DNA of 64,000 nt, taken from the NCBI GenBank assembly GCA_964036155.1, contig OZ038422.1, positions 46,399,201 through 46,463,200 of the forward strand, given 5' to 3'. The translations under genes were made by a program, and so were the position numbers. The DNA is from Diploscapter coronatus. Its lineage: Eukaryota; Nematoda; Chromadorea; Rhabditida; Rhabditidae. This document shows positions 1-12,562 of the stretch, piece by piece (within the stretch, counting starts at the first letter, position 1; each line of letters starts with the position of its first letter). The notes below the pieces were generated by a model. It ran no database searches. It was not told where the DNA came from and saw only the letters and a program-made list of their open reading frames with translations.

Positions 1-706
1 GTCAACGAGAAATTATTATTATTATGCACTTCTAAACGAATTCTCTAAGGAGCAATATCAATGCATCAAAAATTTTAATTTTCTTGTTCAGTCTGATGCT
101 AAATTGACGTGAAAATTCTGCATAATTATCCTAACGCATAAATTTTATAGGAACGTTCTTCAGTTTTTTTCAGGTAAATCTAGACTAGAATTCAAAAATC
201 ATCTTAATCTTGTAGAAACTGAATGAAGTTGATTTTTATGGTGATTTTTTGCGAGTTGGAAAGATGAAAAATGAATTGAAGCGGACAATAACAAAAGATG
301 AAGGTCCATATTCGACGACTATGGAGATCTCTTCGTAAAACTACAGCCATGCAAGATGATAGAATGGGGATACTGCAATAAAACATTCAGACAGATGTTA
401 GGCACAAAATTGTGCAGTGGTCATAAATTGATGGCAGAAGAACAAGCTTTGTATGATTTTAATGTTGGGTGAATTTTCCGTTAATGGAAGATAAATGTTA
501 CGAAACTCATTCGAGTTTGTGGTGAATTGTTGATGTCTGAAAAATCATAACTTCGGCTTGATCGCTTACTATTTTTAGAATAGGATGTTTGCCGTCTATA
601 CTTTGGCATTTAATTAAAGTTTTGTCTTCATATCAAACTTCAACCTATTTGAACCGTATTACGTTTATTTGGAAAAGTACCTTACAAAAATGCACTCGTG
701 TATAAA
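1..706. other. 3' flank of the PY-motif membrane gene
   Basis: No convincing coding exon is visible. The minus-strand gene that ends at 707 has an AATAAA poly(A) signal on the minus strand at 664-669 (TTTATT on the plus strand), about 40 bases after its stop codon. The remainder is AT-rich sequence without long or conserved reading frames. Confidence 0.5.
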
Positions 707-2582
707 TTAATTGAGCAGATCGATGTTGGTCATTTCATTCGGGTTTTCTGCATTTCTTGCCATATTATTGCCCTGACTAGAATTGTGAACTCCTGAATCC
801 GAAGTTTCACTTGGTGGAACTTCATAGGATGGAGGTGGATCATCGAAATTCGGAGTCTGATTTTGAGTTTGAAGATTGGAAGGAGTCAGGTTAACAGCGG
901 GTGGAGAAGCCGATGGGTTGATAGATGGCGAGGAAACGGCTTCCGTATAGACTGGGGGCTTGGATGGCAAGGGACCAGCTTCTTGAGTTTGAGAATAAGT
1001 TGGGGGACAGGGCGTCGGAACGGGAATTCGGTAGGAGACGTTGTACGAGGGAAGGTCGCTGAAATGAATTCTTGAAATTCGAAAGAAAATTAATCTTCAT
1101 TAAAAACAATAGATTTGGCAGAAGTGCTAATTTGTACGATTGTGATTTGATACTAGACACAATTTAGTCAAGAATGTGTTTCATTATAGCTTTTCAACTT
1201 TCAAAAAATTACAGAAATTCTGCAGAAAAGAAAAACAAGTCGTAAAAGCATAATCTGTAATGTGTTGTGCGCGCGAATCTAATAGTTTTATGCTTAACTT
1301 CCAGCGATAATTGCATTTGACTAGATTAAGATAGAACTGATATTAATCTGGAAATTACAAGACATTCTTCTAGTTTTTCGCTTACAACTTTTTATGTATT
1401 GTTGTCATGCTGTCATGTAATTTCCAGATTGGATTAGACTGACCGACGTGGCTGCGATCGCATGTACTGATAGAGAATGAAGAGATGACGCAGTTGGATG
1501 GCGGCAAGAGCTATCGATATCGACATGATCACGCAGGCCGTGCCGAAAATCGCGTAGTCTGAAAAATGTGTTATCTTAGTGACATAAAAATAGATTTTAG
1601 AAAAATTCGATAGAAATCTTCAACCTCGTTCAGAATCAAGCCTGGGCGAAATTTCGCCTTCGAAAAAGTTTAGAAAATCGGTCCCAGTTTCGAATTTTTT
1701 TTACGATTTAGGCCAGGCCAGATAAATGGTAGAAATTCCAGTTTGGAAAATTAAATATTTACACCGTAACATCGCTTTACGTGAAATTAGGATTGGGTAA
1801 AGAAGATATTTTTCAAGCTATTTCGTATACAGCGATGCAACTATTACAACTACTTTTTTCAGGTTGCTATTAGAAATTATCTTACCGGCTTTGGTAGGCA
1901 ATGCAGTAGGACAGTTCTTGATTGTCGTAGATCCATTTGCCGCATCGTCTTTACAAGTGTCTTCGGTAGAAACGAACAACATGAGCATGACCGTTCCGAA
2001 CACCAGGAAGAAGCCCCAGAAGATGTACATCGCCTGAGTGAATAGTTCTGTTTACTGTTCCAAGTTTAGGTTAAAATAGTATGATTATTAAGTGATCAAG
2101 ACAAAGGCGAAGTTGGTCCAGATAAGTCTATGATGCATTATCGCTGAAAAATTAGAACTGATCGCTATTTTCTTTCATCTGACGAGATAAGCAATGAGTT
2201 TGATTTGATCAAATTTTATCTGACTTTTTTCAAATTACCATACCACATAAATGAAATAAGCCGTGATGTAAGCGAGTCTTCTCTTCCGAATTCCATTCGA
2301 CAGCAGAAACATCATCGCGAATGACAGAAGCATTTGGAAAAAGAAGAACCAGGATGAGTAGATCAAAATCAGCATCGAGAAGACTTGAGTCAGCAGGATC
2401 AGAGAGGCGAAAACCGCAACAAGACTCTGGAAATCATAACCATGAAAAATTTGAAGAAGTTTCCGAATTTTTTTACTTCTGGACATCGCGTTCTAGAAGG
2501 TTCTCTTCAAGGCTTATGGCATGAAATGAAAACTTACGCTGACTCTGAAGCCGCACTGAATAGGTTCATCGTTCGATGTCAT
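707..2582 (-). CDS. Four-pass membrane protein with four C-terminal PY motifs (LAPTM-like)
   Basis: Five exons join in phase: 2538-2582, 2244-2426, 1886-2033, 1444-1558 and 707-1058, giving about 280 residues. An acceptor-like TTTTCAG lies 5' of the start ATG. Hydrophobic segments fall near residues 16-38, 42-60, 66-98 and 126-150, with a Cys-containing loop (about 103-121) before the last one. The tail after about residue 160 is Pro/Ser-rich and holds four L/PPxY motifs: LPSY, PPTY, PPVY and PPPSY. PY motifs bind WW domains of Nedd4-type ubiquitin ligases, and LAPTM endosomal/lysosomal proteins combine four membrane passes with such a tail. I infer an endolysosomal, Nedd4-sorted membrane protein, but the membrane part was not matched to LAPTM with certainty. 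A MARVEL-type or nematode-specific tetraspan family is possible. Confidence 0.78.
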
Positions 2583-4185
2583 TTTTGCCGATGTTCTTGG
2601 CGCCAAATCAGGCTATCAGCTGAAAATTCTGGAAATCGATGACAAAAGGCAAAGCTAATCGAGCAATTCAAATATTGAGGCGGAGGGCAAAGTGCTTGAA
2701 TGTTCAATGTGATGAAAGTGAAGTATTGAATGTTATGAAAACGTGTGTGTGTGTGTGCATGAAGAAGGGCATGAAAGTGAGCAAACAACTGGGAGAAACC
2801 TCCTCGGGAATGGGACTGCTAAAAGGGGAAGTATCAAAGGGGAAGGTGGCCTGAAGGGTGCTCTCAAAAATGGAAAGAATATGGAGAAGAGAAGATATCG
2901 ATCGATGTGATAAAATTGATAAGGAAAAGGAGCAGCTGAAAGCGAAATTGAAGTCAAACTTGAAAAGGACACTGGAGTCAGTAAAGCCGAAGAAAAATAT
3001 GACAGTTACGATTCTCTTTTTTTCGAGAATTCTGGAAGATTGCAAATTTTCTTCTTAATTTTAGAAAATTGAAAAAAGGTGAAGAATATTGACAAAAACG
3101 CTTTTCGAAGTTATGAATTTTTTCTCGCAATAAAAAGCATTTCTCATTTAAAAAACGATGATAATTTTGAGAAAAAGTAATCACTTCGAAAAAAATCATC
3201 CGAATTTCGTAACTCATAAAAGCAGTTTTCATCGCATGAAACCTTGTTGATAACCCAACACAAATACTTTCTGCCATGCTTCTCTAGTTTCCAGGCGATC
3301 GAAATGAAATACCTGCAAATGCTATTTGTTTAACGGACCCAATAACAAAGGGTATAAGACGCAGTAGAGTAGAACTTTGTAGCACGTAATTTTATGTGAA
3401 ATGGACTTTTAAAAATAAAGATAAAAATGTAAGAAGTAAAGAGACGGAATTAGATTCTTACCGCTTCGATTTTCTTGAATATCAACTTTATCAATGTTTA
3501 AGGATTTTTCGATCAAAGTTTTCAAACTTTTCTTTGATCGTAGTTTCAACTAAAAAGTTAACAACGATTTAATATCAGATTTTCTTGAAATCTGACGTGA
3601 AACTTAAAACAAAATCATTTGATCTTTCTGCAGAAAGTGATCGTACAATTGTTTCCCACGTTTTAAAAGAAAAGGGAACCAATGTGCTGATTCATTGTAT
3701 TGTTTTCATTGTTCTGTTCAAAGAATTCTGCTAAATACTCGATTTCCTCGGGAAATTTTAAAATTTACTTTATTTTCTCAAAAATTCTAGACTACAGAGA
3801 TGAGTGTTCAGCCTGTCTGACCACTAGTTGTCAATCGAAATCGATAAATCAAGAGGGAGAGAAGTTGACATTACGGGAAATGATCAAATTGAAATAAGAA
3901 TAACTTGTTGAGTCATCCATGAAAAATCGGATTTTAAAATTAACTCGCGCTTCTACCATCACTATTCCCGGGTAGAATTAGTGAAAAATATATCAATGAA
4001 TTTAGACGCGCTTATTTTAAATTCCAGAAAATTACTGGATGATCCAAAGAAGCTAGCTTATTGTTATTTGATCAAATTCTGTAATGTCAAGTTTACCCAA
4101 AAGAGAGAATGGACTGATTTACATTACATCTAGAAGAGGAGGGGAGAGAACTGCATCGCAATTCCTTAACAGAGTCGACTTGCAT
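2583..4185. other. Intergenic region
   Basis: About 1.6 kb between two minus-strand genes. It holds a short (GT)n run near 2743-2757 and AT-rich unique sequence. No reading frame here has splice signals or family resemblance. The part next to 2582 must carry the promoter or 5' UTR of the PY-motif gene. Confidence 0.4.
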
Positions 4186-4952
4186 CTAGAGTGGCTGAAT
4201 CTTGACGCCCTTCTCCTCGGCCATTTTCGCCAATTCCTGAAAGAAAACAATAATCCGTGTATTTTCTACATTTTATCGTAAAATTTCAACAATTCTAGTT
4301 AACTTTGCTACATATTCATCTTCATTGACCTCCTCTCATATTATTTCCGAGAAAAAGTGAGTAGTATAAAGGAGGTGAAGGTGAAGACAAAAAATAATAT
4401 AAGAGGAAAGAATTTTGGCATAGATCTGACTTGATGACTTTTTCATTCACGACTAATGTTTTATCGAAAAAAGAAGTAAATTTCAAGACTTTGAAGAGAT
4501 TCAAGTACCTGAGGGCAAGAGACCATGTAGCCCTTGTTGGTGTCGCAGATCTCCTTCGATCGGGTGTACGGATCGTAGTTCCTGGAATTTTAACAATTCT
4601 TTACAAGATTTTTCAAAAAGCTATCTATCAAAATCAGTCAACTCACAAGCAAATGTCTCATTTTATAAGAAATTGACTCACGCGAAATACTGTTCGTATT
4701 TCTTGGCGCGCGGCTGCACGTAGCCGAAGAAGAAGGCGGCCGACGAGCTGAATGCGGCGACGAGCGAGATGGCGATCGCACGTCTGCAAATTAATTCATT
4801 TGTTTAAACTTTGGACTAAATTAATTCTAAACTAAAATATGATTTATATTTTAGTCCAGTGTTTATCTTAGTCTAATTTTATTTTTGCGAATACGATACC
4901 TGCCGTAGTGATGGACCATGTTGCGCAGCATATGCTCCGCAGGACGCGACAT
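4186..4952 (-). CDS. COX6C: Cytochrome c oxidase subunit 6C
   Basis: Four exons join in phase: 4900-4952, 4682-4783, 4509-4581 and 4186-4236, for about 92 residues. Subunit 6C is a small nuclear-encoded subunit of respiratory complex IV in the inner mitochondrial membrane. The product has a basic N-terminal LRNMVHH segment followed by an Arg pair, one membrane span (about residues 20-41) and the family signature KKYEQYFANYDPY right after the span, which corresponds to KKAYADFYRNYD in mammalian COX6C. The C-terminus ends EEKGVKIQPL and is slightly longer than in mammals. An acceptor lies about 19 bases before the ATG, fitting spliced-leader addition. It is head to head with the TFIIA gene across 0.8 kb. 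Confidence 0.9.
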
Positions 4953-5776
4953 TTTGAGTGTTCTTGACGCTGAAAGAGAAATTTTAAAAAATCTAATTTC
5001 ATCGAGAGAATATATCAAAGTTTCGAGAGCCTCGGTCAGTCTGGTCATTTTCAGGATATTCTAATTTCATAGGGAAATTTTCTCGAATTTTGAAAGAGGT
5101 TTTGAAGAGAAGAACATGAAAAATGAGTAAGAAACTAGAGAAATTCAAGAAATGCACGTAGGAAGAAAATGGGTCGATATCAATCGATAAAAGTGAGAAA
5201 TGAAAAGAAAACTTGATCAGGACGTTCCTGACAAAATAGGCCAACTAATTAGAGGCCAATTAACGAAGTTAATTAGGGTAATTCGCGAGAATCGAGAAAA
5301 TTGATCGGCCGCCTGTTGAATCCGCAATGCGTATGAGGGGCGTGGCGAAATTGGAGCATATGCAATAGTGGGCGGAACCTAATATGCAGTGGGGGAATTC
5401 TCTGCCGCTTGAATTTTTTGGTAAAGAAATGGTGAAAATTTATGAAATTTTTCGAGGGTTTCTCTAAATTTTATGGAAGAAAAGTTGGATAAATTTCTAA
5501 AGAATGAAGTCCTGAAGAGTAATGCTCATAAATCTCATGATTCATTAGAGTTTTCGAACGAAAATGAAGATTTTCTCGAAAATTAGAAAACCTTGGAAAA
5601 AGCTTCCTTGAAGTTTTTCATTTTTCGGAAAATTTGGGTTCATCTCAGCTCGGCTGGATAATGTTTTCTTCGATGTGAAAATTTCCCAGGTTTGCGCTAA
5701 TGATCTTGCTCATTGCAGGTCAATTTTGTTTTCTGGCCGGGGGTTGTTGGCATTGGACCTTCGTTTCTAGTCAGCC
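4953..5776. promoter_or_regulatory. Shared intergenic region between COX6C and TFIIA large subunit
   Basis: The two genes start at 4952 (minus) and 5777 (plus), so both promoters must lie in this 0.8 kb. A TTTCAG acceptor about 19 bases before the COX6C ATG (minus) and TTTCTAG six bases before the TFIIA ATG (plus) look like trans-splice sites, so the true transcription starts cannot be placed. No TATA box stands out. Confidence 0.5.
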
Positions 5777-7338
5777 ATGGCCTCCAATCATCCGAATATC
5801 ACCAATGTGGTGAGTTTTTTTTTTAGGTTAAATGAGATGAAACTTGTAATTTTTCTTATAACTTTTTGTTGAACTCCATTTTCATTTTTGAAAATCCAGA
5901 CTGACATCTACAAGAATGTGATCTCGGACGTGATTAGCCAAGTAAAGGAGTCGATTTTCGACGAGAACATCGACCTCGAGATGCTCACGCAATTCAAGGA
6001 GGTATGGATTTTAAAATTGTTTTAAACTATCCTAAAAGCAATAAATTGTAAGAGCAATCTAGAGCTTGTTAACAATGAGGTACGGTTTTAAAGTTTTTGA
6101 AACTTTTGAAGGAAAGATAAAGAAGATCTTCGGTTTTTGAATTACAGAATTTTCAGGCTTGGGAGGCAAAAGTGGATCAAATCAAGGAAAAGAACGAAGA
6201 GGCCTACAGCAGGTCTCCGCAGTCGCAGCAGACCGAAGACAGACCGCCGATTTTCTCGGGCATCAACCCGAACGTGAACAACATGCAGATTGGGGACGAG
6301 CAGGATAAGAAACAGCCAGAAACGGAATCCGCCGTTCGACTCGATCACGACTTGCAGCAGGTTGACTCTTTGAATTGTTTGATTTATTGAAAATGCTTGA
6401 TAAGTTTTAATTACAAAATTTTGACTAAAAAAATGTCGTTTCTTATCTTTCATTAACAGAGCTCGTTGAATATTGTAAACTCCCCAGAAACTTTTTATTT
6501 TTTTCATAATCAAAATACTGTTTTAGCCCATTCTGAGTCAGGATGAACAGCAGAAGCGCCAAAGAAAAATAAAACTTTCTCATCGTCAAATAGATAGAAA
6601 CGGAAACGGAGACGGAGACGCTAACGTCGAATTGGACGAGGTTGAAAAATTATCCTTCAATTTTTATTAAAAGGCTAGGGTCTTTTATTTTCGTGAGGTA
6701 GAGATCTTCTATGCCTGTAAATGATTGACCAATGTAGGACTGTCTTTGATGATTTTGAGGTTTTTATCTAACAACTCTTGAAATTAAGCGTTTTATCTTT
6801 CATTTTTTGAATTGATTATTTCTAGCTGGACGAAGAAATGGTGGAGCTGCAGCAGTACGCGAACGCGGATAGCAGTGGGAACGTGCCTGCGGAGCTAGTG
6901 TCCGAGGAGAATCCGCTCAACTCGGAGGACGACATGTCGAGTGACGACGAGGACATGGACAGACTCTTCCAGTCCAATGACAAGTTCTTGTGCCAGTTTG
7001 AAAAGGTTAGATTGGAATTTGATTTCTTAATTTTCCTTGAATTTTTTACACCACTTTAACGTGAAAATAGTGTGATCTAGATTTTTCAAGGCATGCGCTA
7101 TTTTACTCGCTACTCTTATTCTAAATTCACTTGGGAAAAAACTTGAAAAATACTCGCAGAAAATTTGTAGACATGTTCGATATTGAACATCTTTTGGAAT
7201 TTCTTGAAATGAAAATCGATGAGAATTTAGGTGTATCGCGCTAAAAACACGTGGAAGTTCCATCTGAAGGCGGGCATCATGCACTTCAAAAACAAAGACA
7301 TTGCCTTCCAGAAAGCGACTGGAGATGTTGATTGGTGA
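5777..7338 (+). CDS. GTF2A1: Transcription initiation factor TFIIA large (alpha/beta) subunit
   Basis: Six in-phase exons: 5777-5809, 5900-6001, 6157-6360, 6527-6640, 6826-7005 and 7231-7338, about 246 residues. TFIIA binds TBP on the TATA box and stabilises the pre-initiation complex in the nucleus. The N-terminal four-helix-bundle segment starts around residue 12 (DIYKNVISDVISQVKESIF). The middle is a hydrophilic, Gln/Asp-rich linker. The C-terminal beta-barrel part carries the family blocks PLNSEDDMSSDDE, NTWKFHLKAGIMHFKNKD and the terminal ATGDVDW, which match human ENPLNSEDDVSDEE, NKWKFHLKDGIMNL and AIGDAEW type sequences. It is shorter than human GTF2A1 because the linker is short. The C. 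elegans counterpart is, from memory, pqn-51. The start was chosen because it opens the only in-phase first exon and lies just after a splice acceptor. Confidence 0.93.
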
Positions 7339-8342
7339 GCTAAAGACAAGACGGTTAGGGAATTTTTTGTATAGCTTTTCAAAATTTTATTAATTTATTT
7401 ATTTATGACTATTTTAGAAATAGTATTGTTTTTTAATATTATTTTTCCAATATTTTTCTAGAGATATTCATTTAGATTAGTCTTAATAAATTGTTAACTG
7501 TTGCAAATTTAGCATGCCCTACAAAAATTCTGAGAATGAGTGACAAATCTTGAGAAACTTCTGCTAAGTTCACCGTGCAACGCATTTGTAAAGTCACCGA
7601 TTTTTATGAAGTATGATTTCAACTCTTTCGAGCTCTAAAAATTTTCTTTTTAATTTGATCAGTGAAATGAAATCGCAAAGAACTTTCTATTCTTGGAAAA
7701 GAGTCATATGAAAGAAAGTTCAAATAGATTGATTTGATAAGCTATCAGTATACTTGGCAAGAGACAATGCTTTTTGCGAGTTTATCGTTTTTCAATTGCC
7801 TTGCTTCCGACAACATAAAATGAGCATTTGAAACGTCACACGAACTCGAGAACTTCGAAATTTTTATTACATTTTGCAGCGTTATTAATTCGGAATTGCT
7901 GTAACATCCTAAAACCAGTAGAAGAAAAGCAGTAACAATAAAAATAAGAAGCAAAGAATTACAACAAAAATAATATATTTCATCAAAAAGACATCATTTC
8001 TGAGAATTGAGCACATTTTGAGTGTGTGGAGCAATCAAATCATTTCATTTCATTCATGAATCGCTGCCCTGCCCGATGATGTTGCGCGAATCATGCACAG
8101 AGCAAAAGTTTCAACCCGAATTAAATTCATGTGACAAAACAAACGAACAATGTACACAGAGAAAGGATATCTACACAGTTCCTAATGTATTTTGGAGGCT
8201 ATGCTACATTCCTGATCAGTTCTGTTCGATTATTGGAAATTGACAATAAAAAGTGCAAGAACAAAGTACTACTTACAATTGAATGAATAGATTATTGCAG
8301 AAAAGCGAATCATGATCACAGAAGAGTATCAATTGTCAGAAA
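7339..8342. other. Convergent 3' region
   Basis: The plus-strand TFIIA gene and the minus-strand hydroxylase-like pseudogene converge here. An AATAAA lies near 7484, a plausible TFIIA poly(A) signal about 145 bases past the stop. A weak minus-strand frame with a hydrophobic start (7745-7954) has no supporting exon structure. Confidence 0.4.
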
Positions 8343-9585
8343 TTAATTGAACAGTTTTAACCGTAAGCGTCGATCCTTCTGAGCAGGAGCTCCAAGAAGG
8401 ACTTGTGCATTGTCGACAATCAGTGTCTCGTCAGGCTGCAATTCAATGGTCTGCAACAGGTTACAGCAAATCTCATTGAAGATCTTCATCGATTGATAAT
8501 ACATCTCCACGCTTTCAGTCGTGATTTCGCTCGATCGAATCGTGTTGTTGAAAACGGCCTAAATTTCCTTTGCTCATGTGATATCATTTTTCTCCAATTG
8601 ATTTTCTATTTCCTATCACCGCGAGAATCACTTTATAGTCTAACTGTTTTTGTTCTCGAATGTAAACATTCGAGAACATCTCACGTGCTATTTCAGCAAA
8701 CTAAATTTTAGTTTTGTTGACAAACCCAATAAACCAAAATTGACTTACCCCGATAACGCGTCCGTCCTCGATATTAGCGATCTTATGAGAGGTTTGGAAG
8801 AAGCCTTGGGCATATGGGATGGGAATATCGGCGAGGAATCGGAAGAGTTCGGGGTGGCTTCTGTTCATGAGAGTCAAGGCAGAGACGGCGTCCACAAGAT
8901 GAACCCGACCAAGAGACGTTACACTTTCAACTTCAACGACCGAAGGAATCTAAAGAAGTTGAAGATTGTAAAAATAATTAGCTGTCAGGTTCAACTTTCA
9001 GCACAAAAAGTTGATGTTTGTGCTTGACTGAAATGCGATATGCGGCGAATATGAATAGACGGAACGAACCCTCTCAAGATGCGGCCATACGCTTCCTGGA
9101 TCGACTGCAGTGTCCCTCCACTCGACTGTCGCCATATGCAGGCGTTGACCACTAAGAATATCGCTCTGCTTCCTTTGGATTCTCCAAGGAATTGCTAGCA
9201 CCTAAACTAGCTAGTTGAGCTTGGACAGTTGAAAAATTCAAGTACTTTCGTAGCAGAAGTGCATTTTCGATCCTTGCTATTCTTAATTTTCGTATGCTCA
9301 CGAAGGAATTCTGAGCTATAGTCGGAAGCAAGGAAGGGAGGCCAGACGACGTGGAGGTGATTATCGACTGCATCGATAGCCTGAAAAGGGTTTCCTTGAA
9401 AATGCTCTTTGAGTTAGATTTCTATTTCTAACCTCAGGCTGTGTATTTAGCTCTAGATGGACGAGCGACGGTCGCCTTTGCGAGTTGTCTCTCAGCCAGA
9501 CATAGGTGAAATCAGCTCGTAGTCCGTCGACCCACTCGATGCGAACTGCACGAGACAGACGCTGAGCTGACTTTAGGGCGAACAT
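8343..9585 (-). pseudogene. Decayed gamma-butyrobetaine/trimethyllysine hydroxylase-like gene
   Basis: Relics of a BBOX1/TMLHE-type Fe(II)/2-oxoglutarate dioxygenase (carnitine synthesis) lie in order on the minus strand. 9433-9585 encodes the N-terminal domain with the YVWLRDN signature but lacks the zinc-binding cysteines that normally follow it. 9302-9380 continues with VVWPPFLASDYSSEFLR. 8749-8949 encodes VESVTSLGRVHLVDAVSAL through NIEDGRVIG. 8343-8558 encodes FNNTIR through DETLIVDNAQVL. The exon that should carry the iron-binding HxD motif cannot be found between about 8950 and 9300, where frames are interrupted. The DNxRVLHGR block reads DNAQVLLGAP, losing the third iron ligand, and the protein stops soon after without the usual RHLxGxYxDWD tail. 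A functional but strongly altered protein with missed exons is less likely. Confidence 0.6.
8652..8677. repeat. Perfect 26-bp palindrome
   Basis: Two 12-base arms (GTTCTCGAATGT and its exact reverse complement) flank AA. Each arm contains TTCNNGAA, the core spacing of a heat-shock element dimer. It lies in an intron of the hydroxylase-like pseudogene. Confidence 0.85.
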
Positions 9586-12562
9586 GATTTAGGGAAGGAA
9601 AGCAAATCGTCGAGACAGTTTGGCGGGACGAGCAGACGCAATTTTGCCCGGCTAAATCGAAATTTGTTCATTTCAACGAATTTTCAAATCAAACGAACGA
9701 AAAGTTGTCACTTTGGGGGAAAGCATATGAAAAATGCGATCGAAAACTGTTCAGAGATTCGACCATTTCGCATCAATTGGTTTCAAATCGATGGTACAAA
9801 TGACTGGGAGTGAAGAAGAGGAGAGAATCGAAGAACTGCGAGAGTACAAAGTACCACGAGGAATGTGAGGGGGGGAAAAGAAAGCGACAGAAGCGCGAGG
9901 GAGATACTAGCACTGCTTGGTGAGACAAAGTACGGAATTAGCAGATATCAGTAACGAAAGCTGATGTGATCTTCATAAACAAAGCGCGCAGGCCCGACAT
10001 CTATAACTTGGATTGTTAGAAGAAAGGTAAAATGATTGGTATGAAAGAGGACGAGATAGAAAAGAGACGAATAAAGAGTGATCAAAGTGATAGCCAACAG
10101 ATGACTGATAAGATGCACGTGCACGAAATGCGCAATAGAAAAGAAGAGAGGAGGAAAATTGATTACCGGCAGAACAATAAAAAACGCGAATGAAGAGGAC
10201 AAAAGTCATCGCCTTTTGCTGCCTGCCTGCCTGCCTGCTTGTGAAAGATAATAGAAGATGGAAGACAAATGGGTTCATTTCGGTGCACAGCGATAAAACG
10301 AGAGAACATTTAACAGGAGGTTCTACTTGGGTCTATCAGCGATGTCGACAAGTCAAACAAAATGATTCAAGATTAAACGTTGTGAAATACTTGTGGAAGT
10401 GGACTCCATCGAATGGTAGGAATTCGCAGCAGAAAGATTCCGACTTGCGTTAAATTGAATAAACTGAATTCGAAATGTGAATTTCAGTGAAACTGGTGCA
10501 GTGATAAAAATTCGAAAAACCTGCTGATATAAATTGCAAATGTCGTCGCGAATTTGAAATCGAAAATCGCATCGAAATGAAGCACCCTCGATAGGTTAGA
10601 AAGAAGTGACAGGACTGCGCTGTTGCTGCTGTACATTTACAGCAGAAAGATCGACCAGCTGGAGAAATGAGTGAGTGAAGGAGAGATCTTGTCTGATTAG
10701 AGAAGAAAGGGCAGAAGATCATGCGACTGAATAAATCAGGGATATCCCAGACGATTGGGAGATACGAGAATATGTGATGAGGTCAGTGAATTTCTGCATC
10801 GATTTGCAGCGCGAGTTCGAAGACTAATATTTGTGAAAGGGTATTTTCGGATACGAAGAATCGTGTAAATCGACTAGACACGAAGGATAATGTGAGAGGA
10901 GATGAAGAGAAAGAGCAAAATGTTGATATCGTCTAGAAATAATCGAAGGGTGGATCGAGAAGTAAACAAAATAAGAGGCTGAATGTGCCGGCTATATGAT
11001 TTTGTGGCTAGATTAGTGCGTTGACGGGTTGTGGTTGGGAAAACTATAGTTGAGAGCATTGTTCTCCGGTATAGACTACATTCATGGTGTCTATGAAAAT
11101 TGTGAGAACACAATGAACGCAGAAATCACTTTGGACTTTGAACCGAACATTTTCATAAGATATTGCTCACTATAGAAAGAATGTGGCCTGAAGAAAGATG
11201 GGGTTGCCCTTGATGAGAGAAAGAAAGAAAGAAAGACTCATTGCTACTTGATAAACGCGTGCGAGTAGGGACAGGGTCACAGAGACATAGAATAGAGTGG
11301 GTAGACTAAGCGGCAGCGGGTCAGCTGCATTGTAGGGAGAATGGGTGATCACACGAATCGCATGTGAACTGAGAGTGGGGCTGGGACTGGGCTGGGCTTT
11401 CCCGACCGCGTTAAGTGCCGTCGCTGCTGCCGCATCGCTCAAAAACACAACAAACACATCACAAGAGAGATGGAGAAAAATGCGAAATAGTACGAGGTAA
11501 TGAGAGACTCGAGAAGCAGAAGACACTGATATCGATCGATCTCCCTCCCATTTGCTGCCTGCCAGTCTCTGCCTACAGCAGGCGGCTCTATGTATATCCT
11601 CAAGCAAATAGGAGCCAGGAATATCCCTCCGAAAGTTTAAGTGCAACACTTTTGAAATCAGCACGTATGAGTAACGGGAAAGTGATTTTTATAGTGGATC
11701 TTCAGAAAAATCATATTAGGTAATTTTGCGGGGAGTGATAGTGCGCAACATTACGACGCTGGACTATGTCGTAAATTAAAGTTTGAAGCTTATTTGCATC
11801 ACTTCTGAGGACGAAATGATAGGAAATGCACTTGAAAGACGTGGTTTTTGCCAAGCATAACACGCTAGGTCAAAAATCAAAGTATTTTCCCATTATTGAT
11901 GTTATCCACATTATTATTTGTGAGTCAACTTTCCTTGAAAATCATGTGGCTGAGGACATTTGTGAGAGTGGTTTGATTTCTGGATTAGTCATGGACACAT
12001 ACGATCAAAAATTATGATTGTTCAAGAATAAGCAAAATGATGCAATCGGGCTACTTTTTCTATTTTGTGAACATTTGAAGAACTTTCAGGAAAACAACAC
12101 TTATCTTATTTTGTAAACAACGCCAAAATATCAATAATCACCCACAACATTTTTCGAGTAAATACGCATGAAATCATAGAGGTCACAAGGATAGCTTTTC
12201 CATGTGAAAAATCTTTATCTTGAGCACTTCAAGCTAAATGTCATATTCACGAAGTCAATAGAAGATAATAATTGATAAAAATAATTAGTCAATAATTAAA
12301 TAAATCATGTACGAATACGAATCATTCGGCAAAATAGGGGCAATGAACCAACGAAATGGATGAACTGAAAAGACTATGCTGCAAACAAGTGCACTGGAAT
12401 GAATAAATCTACTCGAACTTAGAAAAACTGAATTCCCATTGTTTTGAAATAACGAAATTCAGGGATTTCTAACGAGTAATAATATTTGATACTGTCTGTG
12501 ATAAATGGCAAAATCTATGAGAGCGAAAAGAAAATTGAATTTCGAATGTCACAAAATTTCTA
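9586..12562. other. Intergenic region between hydroxylase-like pseudogene and eya
   Basis: Nearly 3 kb with no coding exon I can support. It contains a (TGCC)n run around 10219-10238, a (GAAA)n run around 11218-11237 and generally purine-rich plus-strand sequence. Long minus-strand frames here (for example 11170-11664) have biased composition and no splice structure. Confidence 0.45.

Noticed and set aside
7745..7954. Minus-strand frame with a signal-peptide-like start
   Set aside because: Only one hydrophobic run, no cysteine framework or processing sites, no splice partner; likely chance in AT-rich DNA.
11170..11664. 164-codon minus-strand open frame
   Set aside because: Its composition mirrors plus-strand GA repeats (Ser/Leu/Phe runs), it has no splice context and no recognisable motif.
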